The position numbers and the translations under genes were made by a program. Of a DNA stretch of 64,000 nt, positions 11,722 through 20,054 are shown one piece after another (the first letter of the stretch is position 1; each line of letters begins with the position of its first letter). Source of the DNA: Candidatus Flavonifractor intestinigallinarum (GTDB lineage Bacteria > Bacillota > Clostridia > Oscillospirales > Oscillospiraceae); assembly GCA_019119165.1 (NCBI GenBank), contig DWXO01000070.1:1-64000 (forward strand), written 5' to 3'. The notes under the pieces are model-generated. The model made no database searches. It worked only from the letters and a program-made list of their open reading frames with translations, and was not told the DNA's origin.

Positions 11722-11842
11722 CTCTTTTGCAACCTCCAAAGCCTCTCACAGCTCAAATTTTGTCCGTTCCAAATGGACCAGCGTAGTATTTTATCACAGA
11801 CTGCCCCTGGTTTCCACTCCAAAATGCAACAAACTTACCCCA

Positions 11843-13282
11843 CTATTTTGTGAAAAAGGCGGCCACTTCCTCCCGCTCATCCAGGTGGTGCTGCACACCG
11901 TCAATTTCCTGGTAGGTCTCGTGGCCCTTGCCCGCCAGCACCACCGTGTCCCCGGCCCGTGCCAGGGAGAGGGCCAGGGCTATGGCCCGCCGCCGGTCCG
12001 GCTCCACATGGCGCTCCGCTCCGGCGTCCTCCATCCCCTTCAGGATGTCGTCGATGATGGCCTGGGGCGCCTCGGTGCGGGGGTTGTCGGAGGTAACCAC
12101 CGCCACATCGGCCAGCTGCCCGGCAATGGCTCCCATCTTGGGCCGCTTGGACCGGTCCCGGTCGCCGCCGCAGCCGAACAGACAGATCACCCGGCCGCGG
12201 GTAAAGTCCCGGACCGTGGTGAGGATGTTCTCCAAGGCGTCGGGGGTGTGGGCGTAATCGATGAGCACCGTGTAGTCCGCCGGAACGGGGACCACCTCGA
12301 TGCGGCCCTTGACCCCTTTGGCATTGGCCAGGGCGGAGGCAATCTGTCCCAGCGGCAGGCCCAAGGTCAGGCCGCAGGCAATGACGCCCAGGGCGTTGTA
12401 GATGGTAAAGCCGCCGGGGATGGGCAGGCGCACCCGGGCGATAGCGTCCATGGTCACCGCCTCAAACTCCACACGGTCGGGGAAGAGCCGCAGATTCTTG
12501 GCGGTGAGATCGGCCTCGTCCCGGCATTCGGAATAGGTGAAGGCGGGACAGGGAACATTTTGGGCGTAGTACCGCCCGGCCTCGTCGTCCAGGTTGAGCA
12601 CCGCCGCCCCGCACTGGCGGAAGAGCAGGCCCTTGGCCTGCCGGTAGGCCTCCATGGTCTTGTGAAAGTCCAGATGATCCTGGGTCAGATTGGTGAAGAT
12701 ACCCGCCCGAAAGGTAATACCGTCCAGCCGGTGGAGTACCAGAGCGTGGGAGGAGGCCTCCATCACCACATGGCTGCATCCGGCGTCGGCCATCTCCCGC
12801 AGCAGCTTCTGCACCTCCCAGGACTCAGGGGTTGTGCGGTGGGCGGGCAGGACCTCCCGGCCGATCATGTTCTGGTTGGTGCCGATAAGGCCCACCTTGG
12901 CCCCCAGCACCCCCTCCAGCATGGCCTTGAGGAGGTAGGTGGTGGTGGTCTTGCCGTTGGTGCCGGTGACGGCCAGCACGGTCAGTTCCTCCGCCGGATG
13001 GCCGAACCAGTTGGCGGACACCGCCGCCAGGGCCGCCCGGGGATCAGCTGTCACCAGCCACGGCCCTTCTTCCTCCGGCGGACGGCGGCAGAGCACTGCC
13101 GCCGCCCCCTGATCCAGCGCCTGTTGGATATACCTGTGGCCGTCGGTCTTGTAGCCCGGCAGGGCCACGAAAAGACAGCCGGGCGTCATGTCTCGGGTGT
13201 CGTAGCAGATACCTGAAATTTCCACATCCTGGACCTGACGGGCGGTCAGGGGGACCCCCGCCAGCACTTGATTCAGCTTCAT
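11843..13282 (-). CDS. murE: UDP-N-acetylmuramoyl-tripeptide synthetase (meso-DAP adding)
   Basis: Cytoplasmic Mur ligase adding the third stem residue. 479 residues. ATP-binding loop TGTNGKTTTTYLLK, and the SDNPRTEAPQ motif, where DNPR marks enzymes that add meso-diaminopimelate. The conserved AYRQAKGLLFRQ carbamoyl-Lys region is present. ATG at 13282 versus GTG at 13288 cannot be decided; both have G-rich sites upstream. Confidence 0.95.
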   Translation of the reverse strand: MKLNQVLAGVPLTARQVQDVEISGICYDTRDMTPGCLFVALPGYKTDGHRYIQQALDQGAAAVLCRRPPEEEGPWLVTADPRAALAAVSANWFGHPAEELTVLAVTGTNGKTTTTYLLKAMLEGVLGAKVGLIGTNQNMIGREVLPAHRTTPESWEVQKLLREMADAGCSHVVMEASSHALVLHRLDGITFRAGIFTNLTQDHLDFHKTMEAYRQAKGLLFRQCGAAVLNLDDEAGRYYAQNVPCPAFTYSECRDEADLTAKNLRLFPDRVEFEAVTMDAIARVRLPIPGGFTIYNALGVIACGLTLGLPLGQIASALANAKGVKGRIEVVPVPADYTVLIDYAHTPDALENILTTVRDFTRGRVICLFGCGGDRDRSKRPKMGAIAGQLADVAVVTSDNPRTEAPQAIIDDILKGMEDAGAERHVEPDRRRAIALALSLARAGDTVVLAGKGHETYQEIDGVQHHLDEREEVAAFFTK

Positions 13283-13318
13283 GCTCACACCCCGCTTTCT
13301 CCCCTCCGGGGGAGGTGA

Positions 13319-15754
13319 TTACAATCCCGCGCCGCTGGCTGTGGAATCGGTAAAGCGCACCTCGATGGTGGTACCCCGATCCACGCTGGTGCCCGCCTGG
13401 ACGGACTGCTCATAGGCCACCACGGTGGAGCCGAACTCGGAGGCACCGCTGGCCTTCAGATAGAGGCCCTGGGCGGACAGCTTCGCCTTGGCCTGTTCCA
13501 CGTTCAGTCCGATGACGCTGGGCACCTGGACCTGATCGGTGGGCACCTCGGCCCCCATGTAGACCACCACTTCGCTGCCGCCGGGGATGGTGGCGCCGCT
13601 GGCCGGGATCTGGCCGGTGACGGTGTCGCCGTCGCCCACCACCCGGATGGACAGATTGTTCTTTTTCAGGGAGGTGGTGGCGTCGGCCTCGGTGAGCCCG
13701 GTCAGGTTGGGCACGATCACGTCGGCAGTGGCGGAGTAGGTCTTTTCCACCCCCAGGTAATCCAGGATCTTCTCCATCAGCTCGCCGGCCTTGAGGGCGG
13801 CCATGTTGCCGCCGCTGATGTACCACAGGTCCTCCGTATAGTTGGAGCCGGGGCTGTTGGGCTTGGGGCTGTCGTAGGCCAGCAGAATGACCACCTGGGG
13901 ATCGTCCGCCGGGGCAAAGCCCAGGAAGGAGACGATGGTATGGTCCTCGCCCTTCAGGGTCTGGGAGGAGCCGGTCTTGCCGCCGATGCGGTAGCCCTCC
14001 ACGGCGGCATTCTTACCGGTGCCGCCGTCCACCACCTTTTCCAGAATGGTCCGGCACCGCTCGCTGGTCTGCTCGCTGATGACCTGCCGTACCTCGGTGG
14101 GCTCGGTATGCTGGAGCACGTTGCCGTCGGCGTCGGTAATCTGGCTCACTACATAGGGCCGCATCAGGTGACCGCCGTTGACCACGGCGGAGGCGGCGGT
14201 GATGAGCTGCAAGGGGGTGACCTGGAAGCGCTGGCCGAAGGAGGCCACCGCCAGGTCCACGTTGGTAAATTTCTCCCGGCTCCAGATCACGCCGGTGGTC
14301 TCACCCTGCATATCGATGCCGGTGGTCTCCAGGAAACCGAAGTCCTCCAGGTAATCGTAGAACTTCTCCGCGCCCAGCCGCTTGCCGATCTCAATGAAGG
14401 CCGGGTTACAGGAGTTGGCCACCGCTTTGGCCAGATCCTGGTCGCCGTGGCCGTCTCGATCGGAGCAGCGGATGGGGTCGCCGGTCCACCCCTCCACCTG
14501 GGCCACACCGGTACAGAAGAAGTGGTCGCTTTCGCTGACCACGCCCTCCTCCAGGGCGGCGGCCAACACAATGGACTTGAAGGTGGAGCCGGGCTCATAG
14601 GAGCTGGTTACCGTCTTGTTGGCCCACTGGCTGTAAAGGACATCCTTCTCCGCCTCCTGGATGGCCGCGTCGTAGGCCTCCTGGGCGGTAGCGCCCTCAG
14701 CCAGGGCCTTCGTATAGGCCTCCTCCTTAGTGTATCCGCCGCTCTTGATGTCCTCCAGGTACTGGAGGAGCACCGGGTCGCTGACGGTCCAGGGATCGTT
14801 CAGATCAAAGGTGGGGGAGTTGGCCCAGCCCAGGATGGCCCCGGTGTTGGGGTCCATCACCAGGCAGAACGCGCCGTCCTGCACGTCGAACTGCTCCACG
14901 CCCTCCTGGAGGATGCTCTCACAGTAGGACTGGATGGTGGCGTCGATGGTGAGGGTCAGATTATTGCCGTCCGTGGCGTCGTAGTAGTCCTCAAAGCGGT
15001 AGAGCAGCTCGGTGCCCACGCCGTCCTTGGCGGTGACCACCCGGCCGGTCTGACCGGACAGTTCCTCCTCAAACTGGGCCTCCAGGCCGTAGGCGCCCAC
15101 GTTGTCGGTGTTGGGATTGACCCAGCCCACCACATGGGCCGCCAGGCTGCCCTTGGGGTAGTAGCGTTTGCTGGTGGGCATCAGGTAGATGCCGTGGGAC
15201 AGGTGGTTCTCGGTGATAAATGCCTGGACCGCCTCCGACTCCTCGGGCTCCACCCTGTATTTGATGATCTCATACTGGGAGTTCTTGTTCTCCAGGTGGC
15301 TCATCACATCCTCCACCTCCAGATCCAGAAGGGCGGCCAGATTTTCCGCCACAAACTGGTCGGTGGGCTCCGGGTAATCGGGCAGCGTACCGCCGTTTTC
15401 CTGGGCGTCCTCCACCTTCTCCCGATAGGTCTCCTGAGTCTCCATCAGATCCTTGGGGGAGAGCTGCACGTTGTAAACCGTGGCGCTCATGGCCAGCACC
15501 GCCCCCTGGCTGTCATAGATAGTGCCCCGGTTGGCGGTGACGGTGCTGTCTCTGGTCTGCTGCTGCACCGCCAGCTCCTGGTAGTAGTCATGCTGGCTGA
15601 TTTGGATCTGCCACAGCTTGAAGAACAGGGGAACAAACACCACCAGTCCAAACAGCGCCATGAGAAACAGGCTGCGGATCAAAATGGTACGGTTGGCCCG
15701 CCGGTCCGGCCGCTGCCGGATGATTCGAGTGCCTTTCTTTCTTTTTTCTGCCAT
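13319..15754 (-). CDS. Class B penicillin-binding protein with two PASTA domains (FtsI/SpoVD-like)
   Basis: Transpeptidase cross-linking septal or cortex peptidoglycan. 811 residues from the ATG after GAGGTGA. Basic tail, one N-terminal membrane helix (about 22-42), and a dimerisation domain starting ANRGTIYD. The transpeptidase has catalytic EPGSTFK near 389, SCN in VANSCNPAF, and GGKTGSSQT near 592. Two PASTA domains run at about 678-740 and 743-805. In Bacillus, SpoVD has a PASTA domain and FtsI-type Pbp2B carries them too, so division versus sporulation use is undecided. Confidence 0.92.
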   Translation of the reverse strand: MAEKRKKGTRIIRQRPDRRANRTILIRSLFLMALFGLVVFVPLFFKLWQIQISQHDYYQELAVQQQTRDSTVTANRGTIYDSQGAVLAMSATVYNVQLSPKDLMETQETYREKVEDAQENGGTLPDYPEPTDQFVAENLAALLDLEVEDVMSHLENKNSQYEIIKYRVEPEESEAVQAFITENHLSHGIYLMPTSKRYYPKGSLAAHVVGWVNPNTDNVGAYGLEAQFEEELSGQTGRVVTAKDGVGTELLYRFEDYYDATDGNNLTLTIDATIQSYCESILQEGVEQFDVQDGAFCLVMDPNTGAILGWANSPTFDLNDPWTVSDPVLLQYLEDIKSGGYTKEEAYTKALAEGATAQEAYDAAIQEAEKDVLYSQWANKTVTSSYEPGSTFKSIVLAAALEEGVVSESDHFFCTGVAQVEGWTGDPIRCSDRDGHGDQDLAKAVANSCNPAFIEIGKRLGAEKFYDYLEDFGFLETTGIDMQGETTGVIWSREKFTNVDLAVASFGQRFQVTPLQLITAASAVVNGGHLMRPYVVSQITDADGNVLQHTEPTEVRQVISEQTSERCRTILEKVVDGGTGKNAAVEGYRIGGKTGSSQTLKGEDHTIVSFLGFAPADDPQVVILLAYDSPKPNSPGSNYTEDLWYISGGNMAALKAGELMEKILDYLGVEKTYSATADVIVPNLTGLTEADATTSLKKNNLSIRVVGDGDTVTGQIPASGATIPGGSEVVVYMGAEVPTDQVQVPSVIGLNVEQAKAKLSAQGLYLKASGASEFGSTVVAYEQSVQAGTSVDRGTTIEVRFTDSTASGAGL

Positions 15755-15786
15755 TTCCGGCTCACCTCGCTTGGGATCATACTGCA

Positions 15787-15816
15787 CTTGTATGCTGCTT
15801 CACGGCTTGAAATACC
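15787..15816 (-). promoter_or_regulatory. Possible sigma-E-type promoter of the PASTA PBP gene
   Basis: On the minus strand GGTATTT, 15 bp, CATACAAG, resembling the sporulation sigma-E -10 (CATACA-T) and -35. It lies 33 bp upstream of the ATG. Suggestive only; if real it supports a SpoVD-like role. Confidence 0.3.
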
Positions 15817-15820
15817 GCAG

Positions 15821-16106
15821 GAGGGCGTAAGAAAATTTCTTTTCTTACGCCCTCTCAGCTTGTCGAAACATTGTTTCGACAAGCTGAGGCACTTTTTGAA
15901 TGGATTGCTCCATTCAAAAAGTGTTTGACTGGACGCGAAAGACAACCCTGACGGTTTATCTACGCGCTAAGTGCCGCTTTCAGCGGTTGCGCTCCGAATC
16001 GTCCTGCGGGACAGTCTTTCACACTATCTTTCCCTCCGAATCCTTTGGCTGGAAGTTCTTCTGATAGACTGAGAAGGGCGTAAGAAAATTTCTTTTCTTA
16101 CGCCCT
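15821..16106. repeat. Hairpin-rich dispersed repeat, family A copy 1, bounded by two identical hairpins
   Basis: A 286-bp block between the PBP and ftsL-like genes. Each end is the same hairpin, AGGGCGTAAGAAAA / TTTTCTTACGCCCT with loop TTTC (15821-15854 and 16075-16106). Inside are a 17-bp stem starting CTCAGCTTGTCG (15854-15888), a 15-bp stem starting CACTTTTTGAATGG (15890-15923), then TTTGACTGGACGCGAAAG and AACCCTGACGGTT. A small CCGCT/AGCGG hairpin and CTTTCACACTATCTTTCC end the core. The core recurs in reverse orientation at 39.9-40.0 kb. The rest of the 446-bp gap (16107-16200) shows no gene. Confidence 0.8.
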
Positions 16107-16200
16107 CTCTCTCACTTACACTTGCTTGCTGACTTGTTTTTGCCGGCGCCCTGAGGCCGCCCGCTTTCTTTTTGCCCGCTGATGCAGTATATGGCGCTCA

Positions 16201-16752
16201 TCAACTGAAATATTCCACAATCTCCGTAAAGATGGAACGCATACTCTCCACGGCTCCCTCCACACCGGTGGCTTCCTCCTCCTGCTGGAAGTAGGTCACC
16301 GCGTCGGGCTCGGACAGATCCACATAGATGATCTGCCCGTTCTGGGGCTTGACCATGGCGCCGCTGTCCGTCAGGGTTTTCTCAATGCTCTCCAGGTCGT
16401 AGGCCAGCTCATACTGCGCGCGGAGCTTGGCCTCCTCGGTTTTCAGGCCGGTCAGGTCGGACCGCAGGGACACCACCTGATCGGAAATCACCGCCAGCTG
16501 CACATAGCTGAACAGCAGCAGCACCGCGAACACCAGCACCGCCAGGAAACCAACCACGGCAAAGGGAGATACGATACCGGCTTCCCGCACCCGAACCTTG
16601 GGGCGAACCACCGCCCGCTCCCGGGGACGGACCAGAGGGCGGGGGCGCAGGACCTCTTCCTGCTCCAGCTGCCGGGCCGCGGAGCCGTCATACGCAGGGA
16701 ACGGGATCGTATCGTACTTGGAATATTTTCTGCGCTTCACGGCAGTTGCCAT
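16201..16752 (-). CDS. FtsL-like septum protein
   Basis: 183 residues. Basic cytoplasmic N-terminus (about 70 residues, Arg/Pro rich), one transmembrane helix about 64-86 (FAVVGFLAVLVFAVLLLFSY), then a coiled coil of about 45 residues. The short extracytoplasmic tail carries many acidic residues. Topology and position directly after rsmH match FtsL, which partners FtsB/DivIC and FtsQ, though sequence similarity cannot be shown here. The ATG follows GTGGAG. Confidence 0.7.
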   Translation of the reverse strand: MATAVKRRKYSKYDTIPFPAYDGSAARQLEQEEVLRPRPLVRPRERAVVRPKVRVREAGIVSPFAVVGFLAVLVFAVLLLFSYVQLAVISDQVVSLRSDLTGLKTEEAKLRAQYELAYDLESIEKTLTDSGAMVKPQNGQIIYVDLSEPDAVTYFQQEEEATGVEGAVESMRSIFTEIVEYFS

Positions 16753-16788
16753 GGCTGCTCCACTCCATTCTCATTCGTAAATCTGCCG

Positions 16789-17739
16789 CTATCTCTCTCT
16801 CAGCTTTTCCGCCACCCGCAGCTTGGCGCTGCGGGCACGGGGATTCTCTTCCAGTTCTTCCGGCCCGGACACAATGGGCTTCCGGGTGACCAGCTTGATC
16901 TGAGGCTTTTTCCCGCACACACACACCGGGAAATCCGGAGGACAGGTACAGCCCTTGGCATACTCCGCCAGGCCGTTCTTCACGATCCGATCCTCCAGGG
17001 AGTGGAAGGAGATCACCGCCAGCCGTCCGCCGGGGTTGAGCCGGGGCACCGCCGCACGCACCATCTTGTCCACCGAGCCCAGCTCGTCGTTGACCGCGAT
17101 GCGGATGGCCTGAAAGGATCGCTTGGCCGGATGCTGCTTCTCCCGCAGGGCGGAGGCGGGCATGGCCCCCTTGATGATGTCCACCAGCTCCAGGGTGGTC
17201 TCCACCGGCTTCTTCTCTCTGGCCCGTACAATGGCCCCGGCGATGGCGGAGGAGTAGCGCTCCTCGCCGTACTGCCACAGGATGCGCCGCAGCTCCTCCT
17301 GGGGCCACTCATTCACTACAATGCGGGCGGTCAGGCCGTCGGACCGGTCCATCCGCATATCCAGCGGCGCGTCCGCCATATAGGAAAAGCCCCGGGACCC
17401 GTCGTCCAGCTGCGGGGAGGATACCCCCAGGTCGAAGAGCATCCCGTCCACGCCCTCCAGGCCCAGACCGTCCAGAATGGCGTCCAGCTCGCAGAAATTG
17501 CTATGGACCAGGGTCACCTTGTCCCGCCACTGGGCCAGCCGCTCCTCCGCCGCGTCCAGGGCCGCCTGGTCCCGGTCCACGCAGATCAGCCTGCCGCTGG
17601 TCAGCCGCCCGGCAATCTCCCGGCTGTGACCGGCCCGGCCCAGGGTGCCGTCCAGATAGACGCCCTCCGGGCGGATCTTCAACGCTTCTATACATTCCGC
17701 CAGCAGCACCGGCTTGTGAGAAAATACAGCTTCACTCAT
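16789..17739 (-). CDS. rsmH: 16S rRNA (cytosine-1402-N4) methyltransferase
   Basis: SAM-dependent methyltransferase modifying C1402 in the ribosomal P site. 316 residues. Visible: the N-terminal HKPVLLAECIEAL, SAM loop YLDGTLGRAGHS, DLGVSSPQLDD near 105, FQAIRIAVNDEL, and VISFHSLEDRIVK. It starts one base after the mraZ stop, as usual in mraZ-rsmH operons. Confidence 0.97.
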   Translation of the reverse strand: MSEAVFSHKPVLLAECIEALKIRPEGVYLDGTLGRAGHSREIAGRLTSGRLICVDRDQAALDAAEERLAQWRDKVTLVHSNFCELDAILDGLGLEGVDGMLFDLGVSSPQLDDGSRGFSYMADAPLDMRMDRSDGLTARIVVNEWPQEELRRILWQYGEERYSSAIAGAIVRAREKKPVETTLELVDIIKGAMPASALREKQHPAKRSFQAIRIAVNDELGSVDKMVRAAVPRLNPGGRLAVISFHSLEDRIVKNGLAEYAKGCTCPPDFPVCVCGKKPQIKLVTRKPIVSGPEELEENPRARSAKLRVAEKLRER

Positions 17740-17740
17740 C

Positions 17741-18157
17741 TCAGAACCCCAGCATCTCCATACAGGCGGACATCTTCTCCGGCGTCATCTCTTCCTCCTC
17801 CTGGGCCTGCCAGGCGTCGGCGCTCCAGATCTCGGCCCGGTCGTTGACGCCGATAATGACCACGTCCTTGTCCAGTCCGGCATACTTCCGCAGCTTCTGC
17901 GGAATGACGATGCGCCCCTGGCTGTCCAGCTCGCACTTGGCGGCGTTGGCAAAGAGGGGACGCATGGCTTTGGACTGACTCATGGGAAGGGAGGAAAATT
18001 TTTCTGTAAACCGGTCCCAGGTGGACTGGGGATAGATGGCCAGACAGGCGTCCACACCCATAGCTAGATAGAAGGTGACCCCCAGTTCCTCCCGGAGTTT
18101 GGCGGGAATGAACAGGCGTCCCTTGCCGTCGATGCTGTGCTCGTAGGTGCCGGTCAC
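17741..18157 (-). CDS. mraZ: Transcriptional regulator MraZ
   Basis: 138 residues with two SpoVT-AbrB-like repeats: TYEHSIDGKGRLFIPAKLRE at the N-terminus and KCELDSQGRIVIPQKLRKY near 85. In E. coli MraZ binds repeated TGGG-type pentamers upstream of its own gene. I start at a GTG because the family begins just before the conserved YxHxID motif and GGAGGG lies about 12 bases upstream. It is first in the dcw cluster. Confidence 0.95.
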   Translation of the reverse strand: MTGTYEHSIDGKGRLFIPAKLREELGVTFYLAMGVDACLAIYPQSTWDRFTEKFSSLPMSQSKAMRPLFANAAKCELDSQGRIVIPQKLRKYAGLDKDVVIIGVNDRAEIWSADAWQAQEEEEMTPEKMSACMEMLGF

Positions 18158-18201
18158 GCCTTTCACTTCCCTCCATTTTGGTGTTTTTGAGCGGAGTTTT
18201 C

Positions 18202-18226
18202 CCCCACTTCGCTCCACCGTCCCCTT
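18202..18226 (-). promoter_or_regulatory. Candidate MraZ operator (pentamers at 10-bp spacing)
   Basis: On the minus strand, just below the promoter: AAGGG, five bases, TGGAG, five bases, TGGGG. The spacing equals that of known MraZ boxes; only the last pentamer is a full match. Autoregulation is inferred. Confidence 0.5.
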
Positions 18227-18227
18227 C

Positions 18228-18256
18228 AGTATAAAGGTTCTGTAACGGAATTGCAA
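18228..18256 (-). promoter_or_regulatory. Sigma-A promoter of the dcw cluster
   Basis: Minus strand TTGCAA, 17 bp, TATACT, about 70 bp upstream of the mraZ GTG. The remaining 18257-18364 is AT-rich with no gene-like content. Confidence 0.75.
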
Positions 18257-18364
18257 TAGTTTTTTACTCTTTTTTAACCCCCAAACTCCCTGTTTTTCCT
18301 CCGAAACTCGTGCTTTTTTGCATCAAAAACAAATGTTCGAATTCTTTTCGTTTCCAATCGGCAG

Positions 18365-18400
18365 AAAAAAGCACCATACCTTGTGGTATGGTGCGAAAAA
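18365..18400 (-). terminator. Second of two tandem terminators
   Basis: Stem GCACCATACC / GGTATGGTGC with loop and T-run on the minus strand, downstream of the coiled-coil gene. Confidence 0.8.
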
Positions 18401-18437
18401 AATCACAATTTCCATGTATTATGTAAATAGGATAATG

Positions 18438-18480
18438 GAAAAAAACAGCTCTCCGCTCCACTGGAACGGAGAGCCGTTTT
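18438..18480 (-). terminator. First of two tandem terminators after the coiled-coil gene
   Basis: Minus-strand stem CGGCTCTCCGTTCC / GGAGCGGAGAGCTG followed by seven T. It separates the coaD operon from the dcw cluster. Confidence 0.85.
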
Positions 18481-18482
18481 GC

Positions 18483-18992
18483 TCATTCGTCGGCCTCGGC
18501 GTCGTAGGGCTGGCGGCTGGTCTGAGAGCCGCCGCCGCCGGCCACCGCCCGGAACCGGGCCCGGGACTTCTTGATCTCGTCATAGGCCTCGGCCACCGCC
18601 TCTTCGGTGCGGCGGAGGGCGTCCTCGCAGTAGTCGTTGGCCGCCTTGCGCAGGTCCCGGCTGCGCTCTTCGGCGGTACGCATCATCTCGTTGGCCTTCT
18701 GCTTGGTCTGGGCCAGCAGCTCGTTCTCCGACACCATCTGGCGGGCCTGCTCCTCCGCCTGCTTGCGGATCAGCTCGGCCTCCCGCTTGGCGGAGTTGAT
18801 ATAGTCGGTACGGGCGGCGATAAGCTTTTTGGCCTCGCTGAGCTCCATGGGGAACTGGCCCCGCACCTCGTCCAGCAGATCCAGAGCCTTGTCCCGCTCC
18901 AGAATACATTTATCGCTGCTCAGGGGCATATTCTTGGCGTCTTCGATCATCTCATAGAGCATATCCAGTAATTCTTCCACACCGGTAGCCAT
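18483..18992 (-). CDS. Coiled-coil protein, DivIVA / ATP synthase b-like
   Basis: 169 residues, almost entirely charged helix (about 45-145 rich in Ala, Glu, Lys, Arg), ending in a Gly/Ser-rich tail. No signal or membrane segment. Its ATG overlaps the coaD stop (TGATG), implying translational coupling. Such genes are common next to coaD in Clostridia and are annotated loosely as ATP synthase b-like. I cannot assign a function. Confidence 0.8.
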   Translation of the reverse strand: MATGVEELLDMLYEMIEDAKNMPLSSDKCILERDKALDLLDEVRGQFPMELSEAKKLIAARTDYINSAKREAELIRKQAEEQARQMVSENELLAQTKQKANEMMRTAEERSRDLRKAANDYCEDALRRTEEAVAEAYDEIKKSRARFRAVAGGGGSQTSRQPYDAEADE

Positions 18993-19489
18993 CAGCGATC
19001 CCTCCCGCTTTCGATTTTTTGCCGGACGTCCTCGATGATCTCACGGGGAAGGAAGTCCGATAGATCCGCTCCGTAGCGAGCCATTTCCTTAACCACGCTG
19101 GAGCTGACATAGGTGTATTTGGTGCTGGACGGCAGAAACATGGTCTCCAGCCTGGGATTGAGTTTTCGGTTGATGAGGGCCATCTGCAATTCGTTTTCGT
19201 AGTCGGACACCGCCCGCAGGCCCTTCACCAGGGTACAGGCCTTCTTCTGCCGGGCATACTCCGCCAGCAGGGTGGAGGAGCAGTCCACCTCCACGTTGGG
19301 CAGCTTGGCCACCACCTTGCGGATGAGCTCCGTCCGCTCCTCCGGGGTAAAGAGGCCCCGGTTCACCTTCTCCGAGTTCACCAGCACGCAGACAATGAGC
19401 CGGTCAAAGCAGACTGCCGCCCGCTTGATGATATTGAGATGCCCCAGCGTAATGGGGTCAAAGCTGCCGGGGTAGATGGCTGTCTTCAT
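18992..19489 (-). CDS. coaD: Phosphopantetheine adenylyltransferase
   Basis: Penultimate step of coenzyme A synthesis. 165 residues. The nucleotidyltransferase motif is YPGSFDPITLGHLNII at the N-terminus. The C-terminal LPSSTKYTYVSSSVVKE motif (ISSTxxR equivalent) binds ATP phosphates. I start at MKTAIYPGS; the open frame continues upstream without family similarity. Seven bases separate it from rsmD. Confidence 0.97.
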   Translation of the reverse strand: MKTAIYPGSFDPITLGHLNIIKRAAVCFDRLIVCVLVNSEKVNRGLFTPEERTELIRKVVAKLPNVEVDCSSTLLAEYARQKKACTLVKGLRAVSDYENELQMALINRKLNPRLETMFLPSSTKYTYVSSSVVKEMARYGADLSDFLPREIIEDVRQKIESGRDR

Positions 19490-19496
19490 AAGGGCT

Positions 19497-20054
19497 TCAC
19501 ATCCTGTTGCCGACGGTACGGTGATAGAGGGTGAGTTTAATCTTGCCGTAGCGGTACTCACGGCCCTTCTCATAGGGGCCTTCCAGCTCCGGCAGCACCG
19601 ACTCGGCGGCGCTTTCGCAGACTATTATACCATTCTCCGTCATAATGTCAATCTTAGCGATGGTCTCCAGAGCCTTCTCCAGTATCCCCTTATTGTACGG
19701 CGGGTCCAGGAACACCAGATCAAATTTCTCCCGGCAGCCGGTGAGGAAGGCCAGATAATCCCCCTGGATCACCTTGGCACTGTCGGCCAGCCTGGTGTGG
19801 GCCAGATTCTCCCGCACCACCGCGGCGGCCTCCTTCCGCAGGTCCACAAAGGTGCAGAAGGCAGCCCCCCGGGACAGGGCCTCAATGCCCATCTGACCGG
19901 TGCCGGCAAACAGGTCCAGCACCTGCCGGCCCTCAATGTCAAACTGAACGATATTGAATACCGATTCCTTCACCTTGTCGGTGGTGGGACGGGTCTCCAG
20001 ACCGGGCAGCTCCTTCAGCTTTCGGCCCCGGGCAATTCCGGTAATCACTCTCAT
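19497..20054 (-). CDS. rsmD: 16S rRNA (guanine-966-N2) methyltransferase
   Basis: 185 residues. Starts MRVITGIARGRKL; SAM-binding VLDLFAGTGQMGIEALSRGA; catalytic DLVFLDPPYNKG (DPPY). The start overlaps the uvrC stop by four bases (ATGA). The rsmD-coaD pairing is typical in Firmicutes. Confidence 0.96.
   Translation of the reverse strand: MRVITGIARGRKLKELPGLETRPTTDKVKESVFNIVQFDIEGRQVLDLFAGTGQMGIEALSRGAAFCTFVDLRKEAAAVVRENLAHTRLADSAKVIQGDYLAFLTGCREKFDLVFLDPPYNKGILEKALETIAKIDIMTENGIIVCESAAESVLPELEGPYEKGREYRYGKIKLTLYHRTVGNRM

Noticed and set aside
18264..18461. Small open frame between mraZ and the coiled-coil gene
   Set aside because: It spans a terminator hairpin and has no ribosome binding site.
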